Positions 5,261 to 11,462 of a stretch of 11,462 nucleotides of DNA are shown in pieces. This stretch comes from Spirochaetales bacterium (GTDB lineage Bacteria; Desulfobacterota_D; UBA1144), in assembly GCA_002730475.1 (NCBI GenBank), contig PCAG01000002.1, forward strand, positions 1 to 11,462, given 5' to 3'. The translations under genes were made by a program, and so were the position numbers. The stretch's first letter is position 1. The number at the start of each line of letters is the position of its first letter. Below the pieces are notes generated by a model. It was not told the DNA's origin. It saw nothing but the letters and a program-made list of their open reading frames with translations, and searched no databases.

Positions 5261-7298
5261 CGCTTCCTGGTTCAGATGAATCTGTAGTAAGTTTTTCAAA
5301 GTTGGAGTTCTTAACCGGCAAATCAATGGAGTCTTTCAGTAGCTCTGCAACATCTTTAATTTTAACTGTCTCGTTCCCATAATATTTTGCAGCATCTTCG
5401 AACATCGTACTGCAGAAGGGGCAAGCAGCTGCAACCGTCTCTACTCCGTGATTTTGAATTTCATCGAAGCGGTTCCAATTCACCCTCGGGGCTTCTTCCT
5501 CCATCCAGACCTTTCCTCCGCCCGCTCCACAACAAAAGCTCTTCTCTCTGCTCCTGTCTAACTCTTTTATTTCTAACCCTGGGATTGCGGTTAGAATCTC
5601 TCTCGGCTCATCAAAAATTTTATTGTGTCTGGCCAGATAACAAGGGTCATGGTAAGTAATTTCCTCGTTGATATTTTTTGTGGGAGACAACTTCCCTTGC
5701 TTCACTAAATCGTTTAAAAATTCTGAATGACTCACGACCTCGACCTCCGAACCGAAGTCCGGGTACTCGTTCTTAAGCGTATTAAAGCAATGTGGACAAT
5801 TAGCTATAACCTTTTTTACATTAAAGGCTTTCATGCTCTCCACGTTGGTCGTGGCCAGTTCTTGATACAGGGCCTCCTCTCCGAGTCGTCTAGCCGGATC
5901 CCCCGTGCAGGTTTCGTTAGGGCCCATAATTGCGAAACTAACTCCCGCCTTTTTTAGCAGTTGTACAATTGCTGAGGCGACTTCTTGACCTCTCGGATCG
6001 TACGCACCAAAGCAGCCCGTCCAAAAAATTACATCAAAATCTTGAGCATCGTTCCCTGCCCCGTTTCCAAGAATTGGGACCTCTTCCTCTTTAGCCCAAG
6101 GGGCTCTATCGGTTGACTCAAAACCCCAAGGATTTCCATGGCTTTGCAGTTTTTGAAGGGTTCGTACCGCCGCACCAGTCAGTTTTCCCTCCATGGTAAG
6201 ATAGCGTCTCATGTCAAGAATTTTACCCATTTGGTCAATCAGGAGTGGGCAGACCTCAACGCAGGCGCTACATGTTGTACAAGCATAAAGCTCTTCCGCT
6301 GTTACCCAGCCTTCGTCGACCAAATAGTCGGTTTTCATCTCTTCCTTGCCCGCGTTTTCAGAAGCAAAATGTCTTATTTTAATTACAATATCCCTTGGTG
6401 ATAGTGATTTTTCGGTCCCCCAAGCCGGGCAGTTGTCGGTGCACCTACCACACTCAGTGCAGGTATAAGCGTCCAACACGTCTTTCCAACTAAAGTCCTC
6501 AAATTTTCCAGAGCCGAAGTGTTCTATGTCGTCAGGAACATTTTCAAAATCTAGTTTAGTCATTTTTCCTCTAGGCTCTAGGTTTTGGAAAAAAATATTT
6601 GGTACAACGGTAAGAACGTGGCTGTGTTTTGAATAAGGCAAATAGTTTAAAAATGCAAGCAGCAGACAAATATGGAACCACCAAAAAAATTCTGAAGTAA
6701 ATACCGTGGTCGTTACATTTACGTTTGAAAGAAAAAACGAAGCCCAAAGAGAGGAGACCGGGAGCCAAAACTGTGGCTCTAGCCCTAGTGCAATTTTTGA
6801 TGCCCTAAACCCAAAATCAGACACCATAAGACCAAAAATAAGCCCCAAAATTACCACCGCGTCAATGCTGTTAACCTCTCGTCGTTTACCACTTGGAATA
6901 ACAGTCCTATTAAGAACACCCATAACAAGTGCAACAATTACTAAAGACTGAACAACGTCTAATATTAGTAGAAAAACTCCCTGCGCGTTGCCCTCTAAAA
7001 AGCCAAACATCTCAAACCCGGGCACAAATCCTAGAATTAGCAGCTCTAGGGACCCGACCGTGATTATCACAAACCCCCAAAAAAGCATAAAGTGCTCAAT
7101 TCCAGCCCATGTATAGTTTTTTAAAATTCTTTTTTGTCCAAATACGTAAATTAAAATCCCTTTTGCGCGTTCCAAAATACGGTCCGTCCTAAAAGAAGGC
7201 CTTTTAGCAGAAAACATTATTTTTAAAAAACCAAGCACGTTGCGCAACAAAAACACAATCGCAAAAATAATCAAAAAGGATAAGATTGTTGCTTTCAT
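5238..7298 (-). CDS. Membrane Fe-S oxidoreductase with CCG domains (ETF:menaquinone oxidoreductase-like, DUF3483 type)
   Basis: A 686-residue protein with a NarI-like membrane part and a heterodisulfide-reductase-like cytosolic part. Hydrophobic segments lie near residues 4-28, 66-92, 105-128, 145-163, 177-191 and 202-221, with H69, H209, H225 and H227 as possible haem b ligands. Two [4Fe-4S] motifs follow: CTECGRCTDNCP (280-291) and CTTCSACVEVCP (340-351). Two CCG (DUF224) domains follow: C429, C464, C501/C504, then C553, C589-C590 in CCGAGGG, C626/C629. This is the architecture of the membrane proteins proposed to pass electrons from electron-transfer flavoprotein to menaquinone in acyl-CoA oxidation. 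No etfA or etfB is in the window. The tail from about 662 is acidic and probably disordered. The ATG at 7298 has only a weak GAG upstream. It lies 67 bases after tyrA and overlaps pabB. Architecture is sure; the electron donor is inferred. Confidence 0.88.
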   Translation of the reverse strand: MKATILSFLIIFAIVFLLRNVLGFLKIMFSAKRPSFRTDRILERAKGILIYVFGQKRILKNYTWAGIEHFMLFWGFVIITVGSLELLILGFVPGFEMFGFLEGNAQGVFLLILDVVQSLVIVALVMGVLNRTVIPSGKRREVNSIDAVVILGLIFGLMVSDFGFRASKIALGLEPQFWLPVSSLWASFFLSNVNVTTTVFTSEFFWWFHICLLLAFLNYLPYSKHSHVLTVVPNIFFQNLEPRGKMTKLDFENVPDDIEHFGSGKFEDFSWKDVLDAYTCTECGRCTDNCPAWGTEKSLSPRDIVIKIRHFASENAGKEEMKTDYLVDEGWVTAEELYACTTCSACVEVCPLLIDQMGKILDMRRYLTMEGKLTGAAVRTLQKLQSHGNPWGFESTDRAPWAKEEEVPILGNGAGNDAQDFDVIFWTGCFGAYDPRGQEVASAIVQLLKKAGVSFAIMGPNETCTGDPARRLGEEALYQELATTNVESMKAFNVKKVIANCPHCFNTLKNEYPDFGSEVEVVSHSEFLNDLVKQGKLSPTKNINEEITYHDPCYLARHNKIFDEPREILTAIPGLEIKELDRSREKSFCCGAGGGKVWMEEEAPRVNWNRFDEIQNHGVETVAAACPFCSTMFEDAAKYYGNETVKIKDVAELLKDSIDLPVKNSNFEKLTTDSSEPGSDDNTSEV
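5264..5268 (-). promoter_or_regulatory. Ribosome binding site supporting the shorter pabB start
   Basis: AGGAA on the minus strand lies 3-4 bases before the ATG at 5260, inside the 3' end of the Fe-S oxidoreductase gene. The spacing is short but this is the only purine-rich site near a pabB start codon, and its location suggests translational coupling to the upstream gene. Confidence 0.45.
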
Positions 7299-7344
7299 TA
7301 AAGTCTCAATTGCCAGAATTAGACCGGTCAGGCTAGTGATAATA

Positions 7345-7371
7345 GTAATTTGCTGTACTTAAAAATCAAGG
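7345..7371 (-). promoter_or_regulatory. Weak possible promoter between tyrA and the Fe-S oxidoreductase gene
   Basis: The end of tyrA reads TTGATT on the minus strand, followed about 16 bases later by TACTAT in the 67-base gap, each 4 of 6 to consensus. It would give the Fe-S gene a promoter independent of dnaN and the aromatic genes. The gap also holds an 8-bp palindrome GACCGGTC (near 7322-7329). The match is weak and AT-rich sequence gives many such hits. Confidence 0.22.
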
Positions 7372-8226
7372 CTTGCGTCGCTTGGGCCTTATTGCACTAA
7401 TAGTTTTTGACTTGGTATTTTTACTTAGGGCAGTTTCTAGCTCGGTAAGATATTTTTTAAAAACCTTGATGTTTGTCAATAAATTGTTTTTGTTAGAAAG
7501 AAATATTTCTGACCAAAGGCTTTTTGAGCTTGATGATATTCTCGAATAGTCCTTATAGCTGTCACCACCATAATCGCGTACGGTTTTTGATGGCAAGTTT
7601 TGGGCCACTATTTTGTTTAGACCAAAAGACAATACGTGAGGAAAGTGGCTTAAATATGAAAAAGCTTTGTCGTGCTCTTTTGGGGAAACCGTAAAAACTT
7701 TACACCCAAGCTTTTTCCAAATCTGCCCCACCCTCTTTGGTGCTTTTTTTGATCCCACAGTCCCAGATACAAAGAAGGATCTCTCGTGGAAAAGGTTGGG
7801 GTCCGAGCTATCAAACCCGCTCTTTTCGGTGCCAGCAATAGGGTGTCCTCCAACGAAATTGACACCACTGGGCAAAGAGCTCTTCGCTTTTTTTAAAATT
7901 GCCTCTTTTGTGCTCCCCACATCCGTAATTATCGCGCCTCTTTTTAGCCCAAGCTTGGATAGGCGCATAAAAACTTGGGGTATTTGGTCCACATCAACAC
8001 AAACAAAGACTATGTCGCTATCTTTCGTTATTTTACTGCTAAGAGAGTTAGCAAGCTCCATAAAGATTCGGGTTTTTTTGGCTTTTGCTAAAGTCGCTTT
8101 GTTTTTGTCTATGCCTATTATTCGTATTTGTTTTTTAAAAACTTTTTTAAGCGCCCGCGCCAAGGAGCCGCCTATGTGGCCCAGGCCAACAACAGTAAAA
8201 GTTAAAGGGGGGGGTTTTGATATCAT
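7366..8226 (-). CDS. tyrA: Prephenate dehydrogenase
   Basis: A 286-residue enzyme that oxidatively decarboxylates prephenate to 4-hydroxyphenylpyruvate with NAD(P)+, the committed tyrosine step. The Rossmann motif VGLGHIGGS is at 13-21, and D40 at the end of the second strand (IIGID) predicts preference for NAD+. GGHPIAGTEKSG (126-137) carries the catalytic His H128; H194/H197 in SHFPH and R229 in the SRIS segment match the substrate-binding region. There is no fused chorismate mutase and no ACT domain, so feedback control is probably limited or by direct competition. The C-terminus ends in a basic tail (RPKRRKP). The ATG directly follows the hisC stop (TAAATG), implying coupling. Codons 5-7 contain eight consecutive C on the coding strand, an unusual homopolymer for this AT-rich DNA. 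Lysine makes up about 40 of 286 residues. Confidence 0.92.
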   Translation of the reverse strand: MISKPPPLTFTVVGLGHIGGSLARALKKVFKKQIRIIGIDKNKATLAKAKKTRIFMELANSLSSKITKDSDIVFVCVDVDQIPQVFMRLSKLGLKRGAIITDVGSTKEAILKKAKSSLPSGVNFVGGHPIAGTEKSGFDSSDPNLFHERSFFVSGTVGSKKAPKRVGQIWKKLGCKVFTVSPKEHDKAFSYLSHFPHVLSFGLNKIVAQNLPSKTVRDYGGDSYKDYSRISSSSKSLWSEIFLSNKNNLLTNIKVFKKYLTELETALSKNTKSKTISAIRPKRRKP

Positions 8227-9309
8227 TTATATAATCTCTTTTAGCGAGTTGATAAATATTTTATTTTCTTCCTCCGTTCCAATTGTAACTCTTAAATAGT
8301 TCTCTAATCCATAGTTGTCTACAGGTCTAGTTATTACACCTCGTTTCAGAAGCTCTTCGTAAATCGTCCTTCCTTTAAATTTGAATTCCAAAAGAAGAAA
8401 GTTCGCATATGAAGGATAAGACTTTATGGGGATTTTGTTCAGTTCTGATTTTAAATAAATCATGCCGCTTTGATTTAGGTCGACGCTTTTTCTCACATGC
8501 TTTTGATCGTTCAGCGCCTCAATGGCTGCTGCTTGCGCCAAAGAATTTACATTAAACGGCTCTCTGGAACGGTTTAAAAAATCGATAATTGTTTTGTTTC
8601 CTATTCCATAACCAATTCGCAACCCCGCTAGGCCGTATGCCTTAGAAAAGGTCTTTAGTATGACAAGGTTGCTATTTTCTCGAATCTCGTTCGACGAGAC
8701 AAGGCGGTCTTCGGGCTTCATGTATTGATAATATGCTTCGTCAATTACAACTAAAATATTCTTTGGTACTTCCTGAATAAACTTCCTAAGATCATTTGTA
8801 GGAATTTTTGTGCCGGTGGGATTGTTTGGATTTGCAATGAAAATTATCTTTGTACGGGCTGTGATTTTGCTCAAGATGTCGTCTAAATCGTGTGTCATTT
8901 CCGGCATTTTGCTTCTAACGATATTTGCCTGAGACAGGGTGGTCACTATCGGATAAACAATAAAACAGTATTCCCCCATAATTGCCTCATCCTCTCTCTC
9001 TAGGTAGGTGTGGGCTATAAGTTCAAGAACCTCGTTGGACCCGTTTCCAACTATTAGCTCGTTAGGCAAAACATTTTCATGAATAGATATCTGCCTCTTT
9101 AAGTAAAAACAGTTTCCATCCGGATAAAGGGCCACGTGGTTGGCAAGATTTTTGACCTTTTCTATTACTTTTTTTGAAGGGCCAAGGGGGTTTTCGTTGG
9201 AGGCAAGTTTCACAACCCGCTCAACTCCTAGTTCTCTCTGTAGTTCTTCGATGGGTTTTCCCGGGACATAAACGGGGAGTTTTTTTGTTTGAGTTGTTGG
9301 GCGAATCAT
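8227..9309 (-). CDS. hisC: HisC-type aminotransferase (histidinol-phosphate/aromatic)
   Basis: A 360-residue fold-type I PLP aminotransferase of the HisC group. Family marks: PVYVPGKPIEELQRELG (12-28), SNENPLGPS (37-45), NPNNPTG (160-166), DEAYYQY (190-196), the PLP lysine K223 in KTFSKAYGLAGLRIGYG, and the terminal LRVTIGT. HisC enzymes convert imidazole-acetol phosphate to histidinol phosphate, and several also transaminate phenylpyruvate and 4-hydroxyphenylpyruvate. Here the gene lies between pheA (3 bases after its stop) and tyrA (0 bases), with no his genes nearby, so the aromatic aminotransferase role completing Phe and Tyr synthesis is likely, perhaps with histidine synthesis as a second duty. 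GGAG 11 bases upstream of the ATG lies in the end of pheA. The family is sure; the balance of the two activities is inferred. Confidence 0.9.
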   Translation of the reverse strand: MIRPTTQTKKLPVYVPGKPIEELQRELGVERVVKLASNENPLGPSKKVIEKVKNLANHVALYPDGNCFYLKRQISIHENVLPNELIVGNGSNEVLELIAHTYLEREDEAIMGEYCFIVYPIVTTLSQANIVRSKMPEMTHDLDDILSKITARTKIIFIANPNNPTGTKIPTNDLRKFIQEVPKNILVVIDEAYYQYMKPEDRLVSSNEIRENSNLVILKTFSKAYGLAGLRIGYGIGNKTIIDFLNRSREPFNVNSLAQAAAIEALNDQKHVRKSVDLNQSGMIYLKSELNKIPIKSYPSYANFLLLEFKFKGRTIYEELLKRGVITRPVDNYGLENYLRVTIGTEEENKIFINSLKEII

Positions 9310-9312
9310 AAA

Positions 9313-10410
9313 CTAAAAAGCTCCGAGTATTTTAAAATAAGAAGTTGTTTTTTTAAGTTTTTCTATGCATTTTATAGCTTCTTTGTGTTTTCCGCGAACC
9401 ACGAAATCTATGAAGAACAAGTAGTTCCACTGCAACTTCTTTGATGGCCGAGACTGTATTTTTGTTAGGTTTATTTTTGCGTTTCTGAAAGGTTGCAAAC
9501 ACTCATATAGGGCCCCCGGCTTGTGGTCTAAAGAAAAGGCGATGGAAACCTTGCTACACAAAGACAAGGGGGGACCATAAGGGGTTTTGGTGTTGTTTTT
9601 GGTTGTCTGTTTTTTTATTAAAATAAAAATTGTTGTGTTGTTTTTTTCGTCTTGTATGTTCTTTTTTAACAAATTCAGAGAATAAAGCTCGGCGCAACCG
9701 CTCGGCGCTATTGCTGCACTGTTTTTTTGTTTGGCCGCTATAACCGCCGCACCAGAGGTGCTGCCGGCCTCGACAATCTGTACAGCAGGAAGGTTTTTTT
9801 GTACCCACAGCCTACTTTGCGCCAAGGCTTGCGGGTGAGAATATAGTCTGCGTATTTTTTTTATATCTTTTTCTTTTGAAAGAAGACAGTGTTCTATGTT
9901 TTGAGAAACCTCGTCCCATATCAGAACACCTGTGTCTGTTAGCCTATCTAGTGTTTCGCCAATTGGGCCTTCTAATGAATTTTCTATTGGTACAACGCCA
10001 AAATCTGCCTCTTCTCTTTCCACTGAAACAAACACGTCAGAAATTGAATCTTGAGGTAAGAGGTTTTTTTGTTCACCAAAAATTCTAGTTGTTGCTTCGG
10101 CCGTATTGCTCCCGCTGGGACCAAGATATGAAATTCTTAGTGGTTGTTGAACCTCTCTACATGCAGAAAGTATGTTTTTGTATATTTTCTCCAGGCCCTT
10201 CGAGTCGATTGGGCCTTGGTTGGTGGATTTAAGTCTTTTTAGAATTTCTCGTTCTCTTTTTGGATCAAAAACCACATTACCCTTCAGCCTTGTTGTTTGT
10301 TGGGCAATTTTAGCTCTTTTTAGTAAAAGTTTAAGTATTTGGTCGTCTGTTGAATCTATATCTCTTCTGAGTTGAGCTAGTGTCTTTTTTTTGTGGTTTG
10401 TTTTTGGCAT
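9313..10410 (-). CDS. pheA: Bifunctional chorismate mutase/prephenate dehydratase (P-protein)
   Basis: From the ATG at 10410 the protein has 365 residues, normal for P-proteins. An AroQ chorismate mutase helix bundle (about 8-90; LRRDIDSTDDQIL, then RLKGNVVFDPKRE) converts chorismate to prephenate. A prephenate dehydratase domain (about 92-268) has SYLGPSGSNTAEA, FGVVPIENSLEGPIGET (138-152), YSHPQALAQ (190-198) and NNTTIF (257-262), and makes phenylpyruvate. A C-terminal ACT domain (about 287-365), with GALY (299-302) and QSRP (319-322, usually ESRP), should give phenylalanine feedback. The normally invariant TRF active-site motif reads TIF, with Ile in place of Arg. The longer frame to 10506 overlaps dnaN by 94 bases and has no SD; the chosen ATG follows GAGGG at 7 bases. 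It begins 2 bases after the dnaN stop. An A8 run falls at codons 7-9. Confidence 0.93.
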   Translation of the reverse strand: MPKTNHKKKTLAQLRRDIDSTDDQILKLLLKRAKIAQQTTRLKGNVVFDPKREREILKRLKSTNQGPIDSKGLEKIYKNILSACREVQQPLRISYLGPSGSNTAEATTRIFGEQKNLLPQDSISDVFVSVEREEADFGVVPIENSLEGPIGETLDRLTDTGVLIWDEVSQNIEHCLLSKEKDIKKIRRLYSHPQALAQSRLWVQKNLPAVQIVEAGSTSGAAVIAAKQKNSAAIAPSGCAELYSLNLLKKNIQDEKNNTTIFILIKKQTTKNNTKTPYGPPLSLCSKVSIAFSLDHKPGALYECLQPFRNAKINLTKIQSRPSKKLQWNYLFFIDFVVRGKHKEAIKCIEKLKKTTSYFKILGAF

Positions 10411-10412
10411 TT

Positions 10413-11462
10413 TTACACCCTCATTGGCATAACAATAGCCAGTTGTTTGTGTTTGTTGTTTTCGTTTGAATAAATACAGGCTGGGCTGATTTCGTCGTTG
10501 ACACAAACAAAAACCTTTTCCTCGTTGAAAGCATTTAGGGCATCTATTAAATATTTAACATTAAACCCAACCTCTATGTTTTTCTCTGCCCCGGTGGTCT
10601 GTATTGTTTCTACTGTTTCTCCATCGTCCGAAATTGTCTTGATCTCAACCCCGTCTTTGTTTATAAACATTCTTGCTCCTTTTGTTTTTTCTGATAAAAC
10701 CACAGACACCCTCTGGAGTGACTCAAGGAGTTGTTTTTTTTCTATCTCAAAAGTGTTTGAGAAGTTGTTTGGAATTACTCGTTTATACTCTGGGAACTCA
10801 ACACCAACAAGCCTTGATAAAATCGATGTTTGCCCATTGTCGCATATAAAAAAACTTTTGGTGTAACCAATGGAGACGACCTCGGTATCTTTTATAAACC
10901 TTTTCAGCTCTTGGGCGGCTTTTTTTGGTAAAATAAAAGACCCACTTGTTGTGTTTTGAAACTCTTCTTCTGTTAAGCTCATCCTGTGCCCATCTGTTGT
11001 GACCAATTTAAGTTTGTTTTGTGTTGTCATGTCAAAAAAAACACCTGTTAAGTTTTTCTTTAAGTCGTCTGACCCAATAGAATGTAGGGTTTTTTGAAGT
11101 GCCCCCTCTAACAATGGGGTTTCTATTGTTATATATGAAAAATCTTCTGGTTTTGGTATTTCTGGAAAATCTTCAGTTGGCAGGGTTTTTATTTTTGTCT
11201 TACCGGTTGAATAGTCGATTTCGATTTGACTACTTTTGTTTGTTGATATTTTAATATCTTGGTCGGGTATTTTTTCGGTTATTTCAAGTATTTTTTTTGC
11301 TGGCAAACAAACACCGCCGTCTTCAAATATGGTGGCTGGGATAGATGTGTGTATTGAAGACTCTAGGTCTGTTGATGATAAATAAAGTCTGCCTTTTTCT
11401 GTTCTAAATAAAACATGAGATAAAACCACCATTTGGGATCTTGTATCAATAATTCCTTGGGT
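10413..11462 (-). CDS. dnaN: DNA polymerase III beta subunit (sliding clamp), 5' end beyond window
   Basis: The beta clamp forms a dimeric ring around DNA and tethers the replicative polymerase. 349 residues are visible. The frame continues open past the ATG at 11432 to the right edge: the ten codons before it read TQGIIDTRSQ and run into MVVLSHVLF, matching the conserved QGIV...PILSNVLL region near the clamp N-terminus. About 15-20 N-terminal residues are therefore missing and the ATG at 11432 is internal. Other support: LYLSSTDLE, the FPEIP segment, TDGHRMSL (central domain), EFPEYKRVIP, and the C-terminal AIVMPMRV, equivalent to the VMPMRL end that lines the client-binding pocket. The usual next genes recF and gyrB are absent; pheA starts 2 bases after the stop. 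Whether dnaA and an origin lie upstream cannot be seen. Confidence 0.95.
   Translation of the reverse strand, partial: TQGIIDTRSQMVVLSHVLFRTEKGRLYLSSTDLESSIHTSIPATIFEDGGVCLPAKKILEITEKIPDQDIKISTNKSSQIEIDYSTGKTKIKTLPTEDFPEIPKPEDFSYITIETPLLEGALQKTLHSIGSDDLKKNLTGVFFDMTTQNKLKLVTTDGHRMSLTEEEFQNTTSGSFILPKKAAQELKRFIKDTEVVSIGYTKSFFICDNGQTSILSRLVGVEFPEYKRVIPNNFSNTFEIEKKQLLESLQRVSVVLSEKTKGARMFINKDGVEIKTISDDGETVETIQTTGAEKNIEVGFNVKYLIDALNAFNEEKVFVCVNDEISPACIYSNENNKHKQLAIVMPMRV
10418..10422 (-). promoter_or_regulatory. Ribosome binding site deciding the pheA start
   Basis: GAGGG on the minus strand lies 7 bases before the ATG at 10410, within the last codons of dnaN (its ATGAGGGTG end). This supports the 365-residue PheA rather than the longer frame, and ties pheA translation to that of dnaN. 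Confidence 0.7.

Noticed and set aside
5261..5326. Upstream pabB start at 5326
   Set aside because: The extra 22 residues overlap the Fe-S gene, resemble nothing in PabB proteins and have no ribosome binding site.
6571..6768. 65-residue minus-strand frame inside the Fe-S oxidoreductase gene
   Set aside because: It is an out-of-frame overlap with the membrane domain of the real gene and shows no start signal or domain.
7322..7329. GACCGGTC palindrome before the Fe-S gene as an operator or terminator
   Set aside because: An 8-bp palindrome without a loop or U tract is too short to support either role.
7667..8299. 210-residue open frame on the plus strand
   Set aside because: It lies opposite tyrA, which has clear prephenate dehydrogenase motifs. 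Its translation shows no recognisable domain and no ribosome binding site.
10411..10506. N-terminal extension of pheA into dnaN
   Set aside because: It would overlap dnaN by 94 bases and lacks a Shine-Dalgarno; the ATG at 10410 has GAGGG at 7 bases and gives the usual P-protein N-terminus.

Overview
All recognisable genes lie on the minus strand, so transcription runs from high to low coordinates. The window looks like an AT-rich bacterial chromosome with tightly packed genes and Shine-Dalgarno-led starts. A fused chorismate mutase/prephenate dehydratase, a menaquinone-type membrane Fe-S oxidoreductase and a thiolase/DUF35 pair would fit an uncultivated Gram-negative lineage, for example a deltaproteobacterium-like aquatic one. 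That assignment is an inference and the sequence does not settle it. I see no mobile element, CRISPR array, tRNA or rRNA.

Right part (about 11462 to 7366): the 3' part of dnaN (beta sliding clamp) runs in from beyond the right edge. It is followed with 2, 3 and 0 bases between genes by pheA, a hisC-type aminotransferase and tyrA. These three can take chorismate to phenylalanine and to 4-hydroxyphenylpyruvate/tyrosine.

Middle (7298 to 3312): a 686-residue membrane-anchored Fe-S/CCG-domain oxidoreductase of the ETF:menaquinone oxidoreductase kind overlaps pabB, and pabB overlaps pabC by an ATGA. PabB and PabC divert chorismate to 4-aminobenzoate for folate. The short gaps and overlaps suggest one long transcript from dnaN to pabC, perhaps with an extra promoter between tyrA and the Fe-S gene.

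Left part (3280 to 1): a good promoter precedes a thiolase and a DUF35-family partner that has lost every zinc-ligand cysteine. A 273-base gap with a candidate promoter and a pair of direct repeats precedes a nitroreductase-family flavoprotein. Finally a GC-rich hairpin sits just before a sirtuin gene that is cut off by the left edge. The thiolase, its partner and the quinone-linked Fe-S protein suggest acyl-CoA metabolism. The right-hand block is chorismate metabolism joined to a replication gene. Lysine content is about 14-15% in TyrA and PabB but about 5% in the thiolase.
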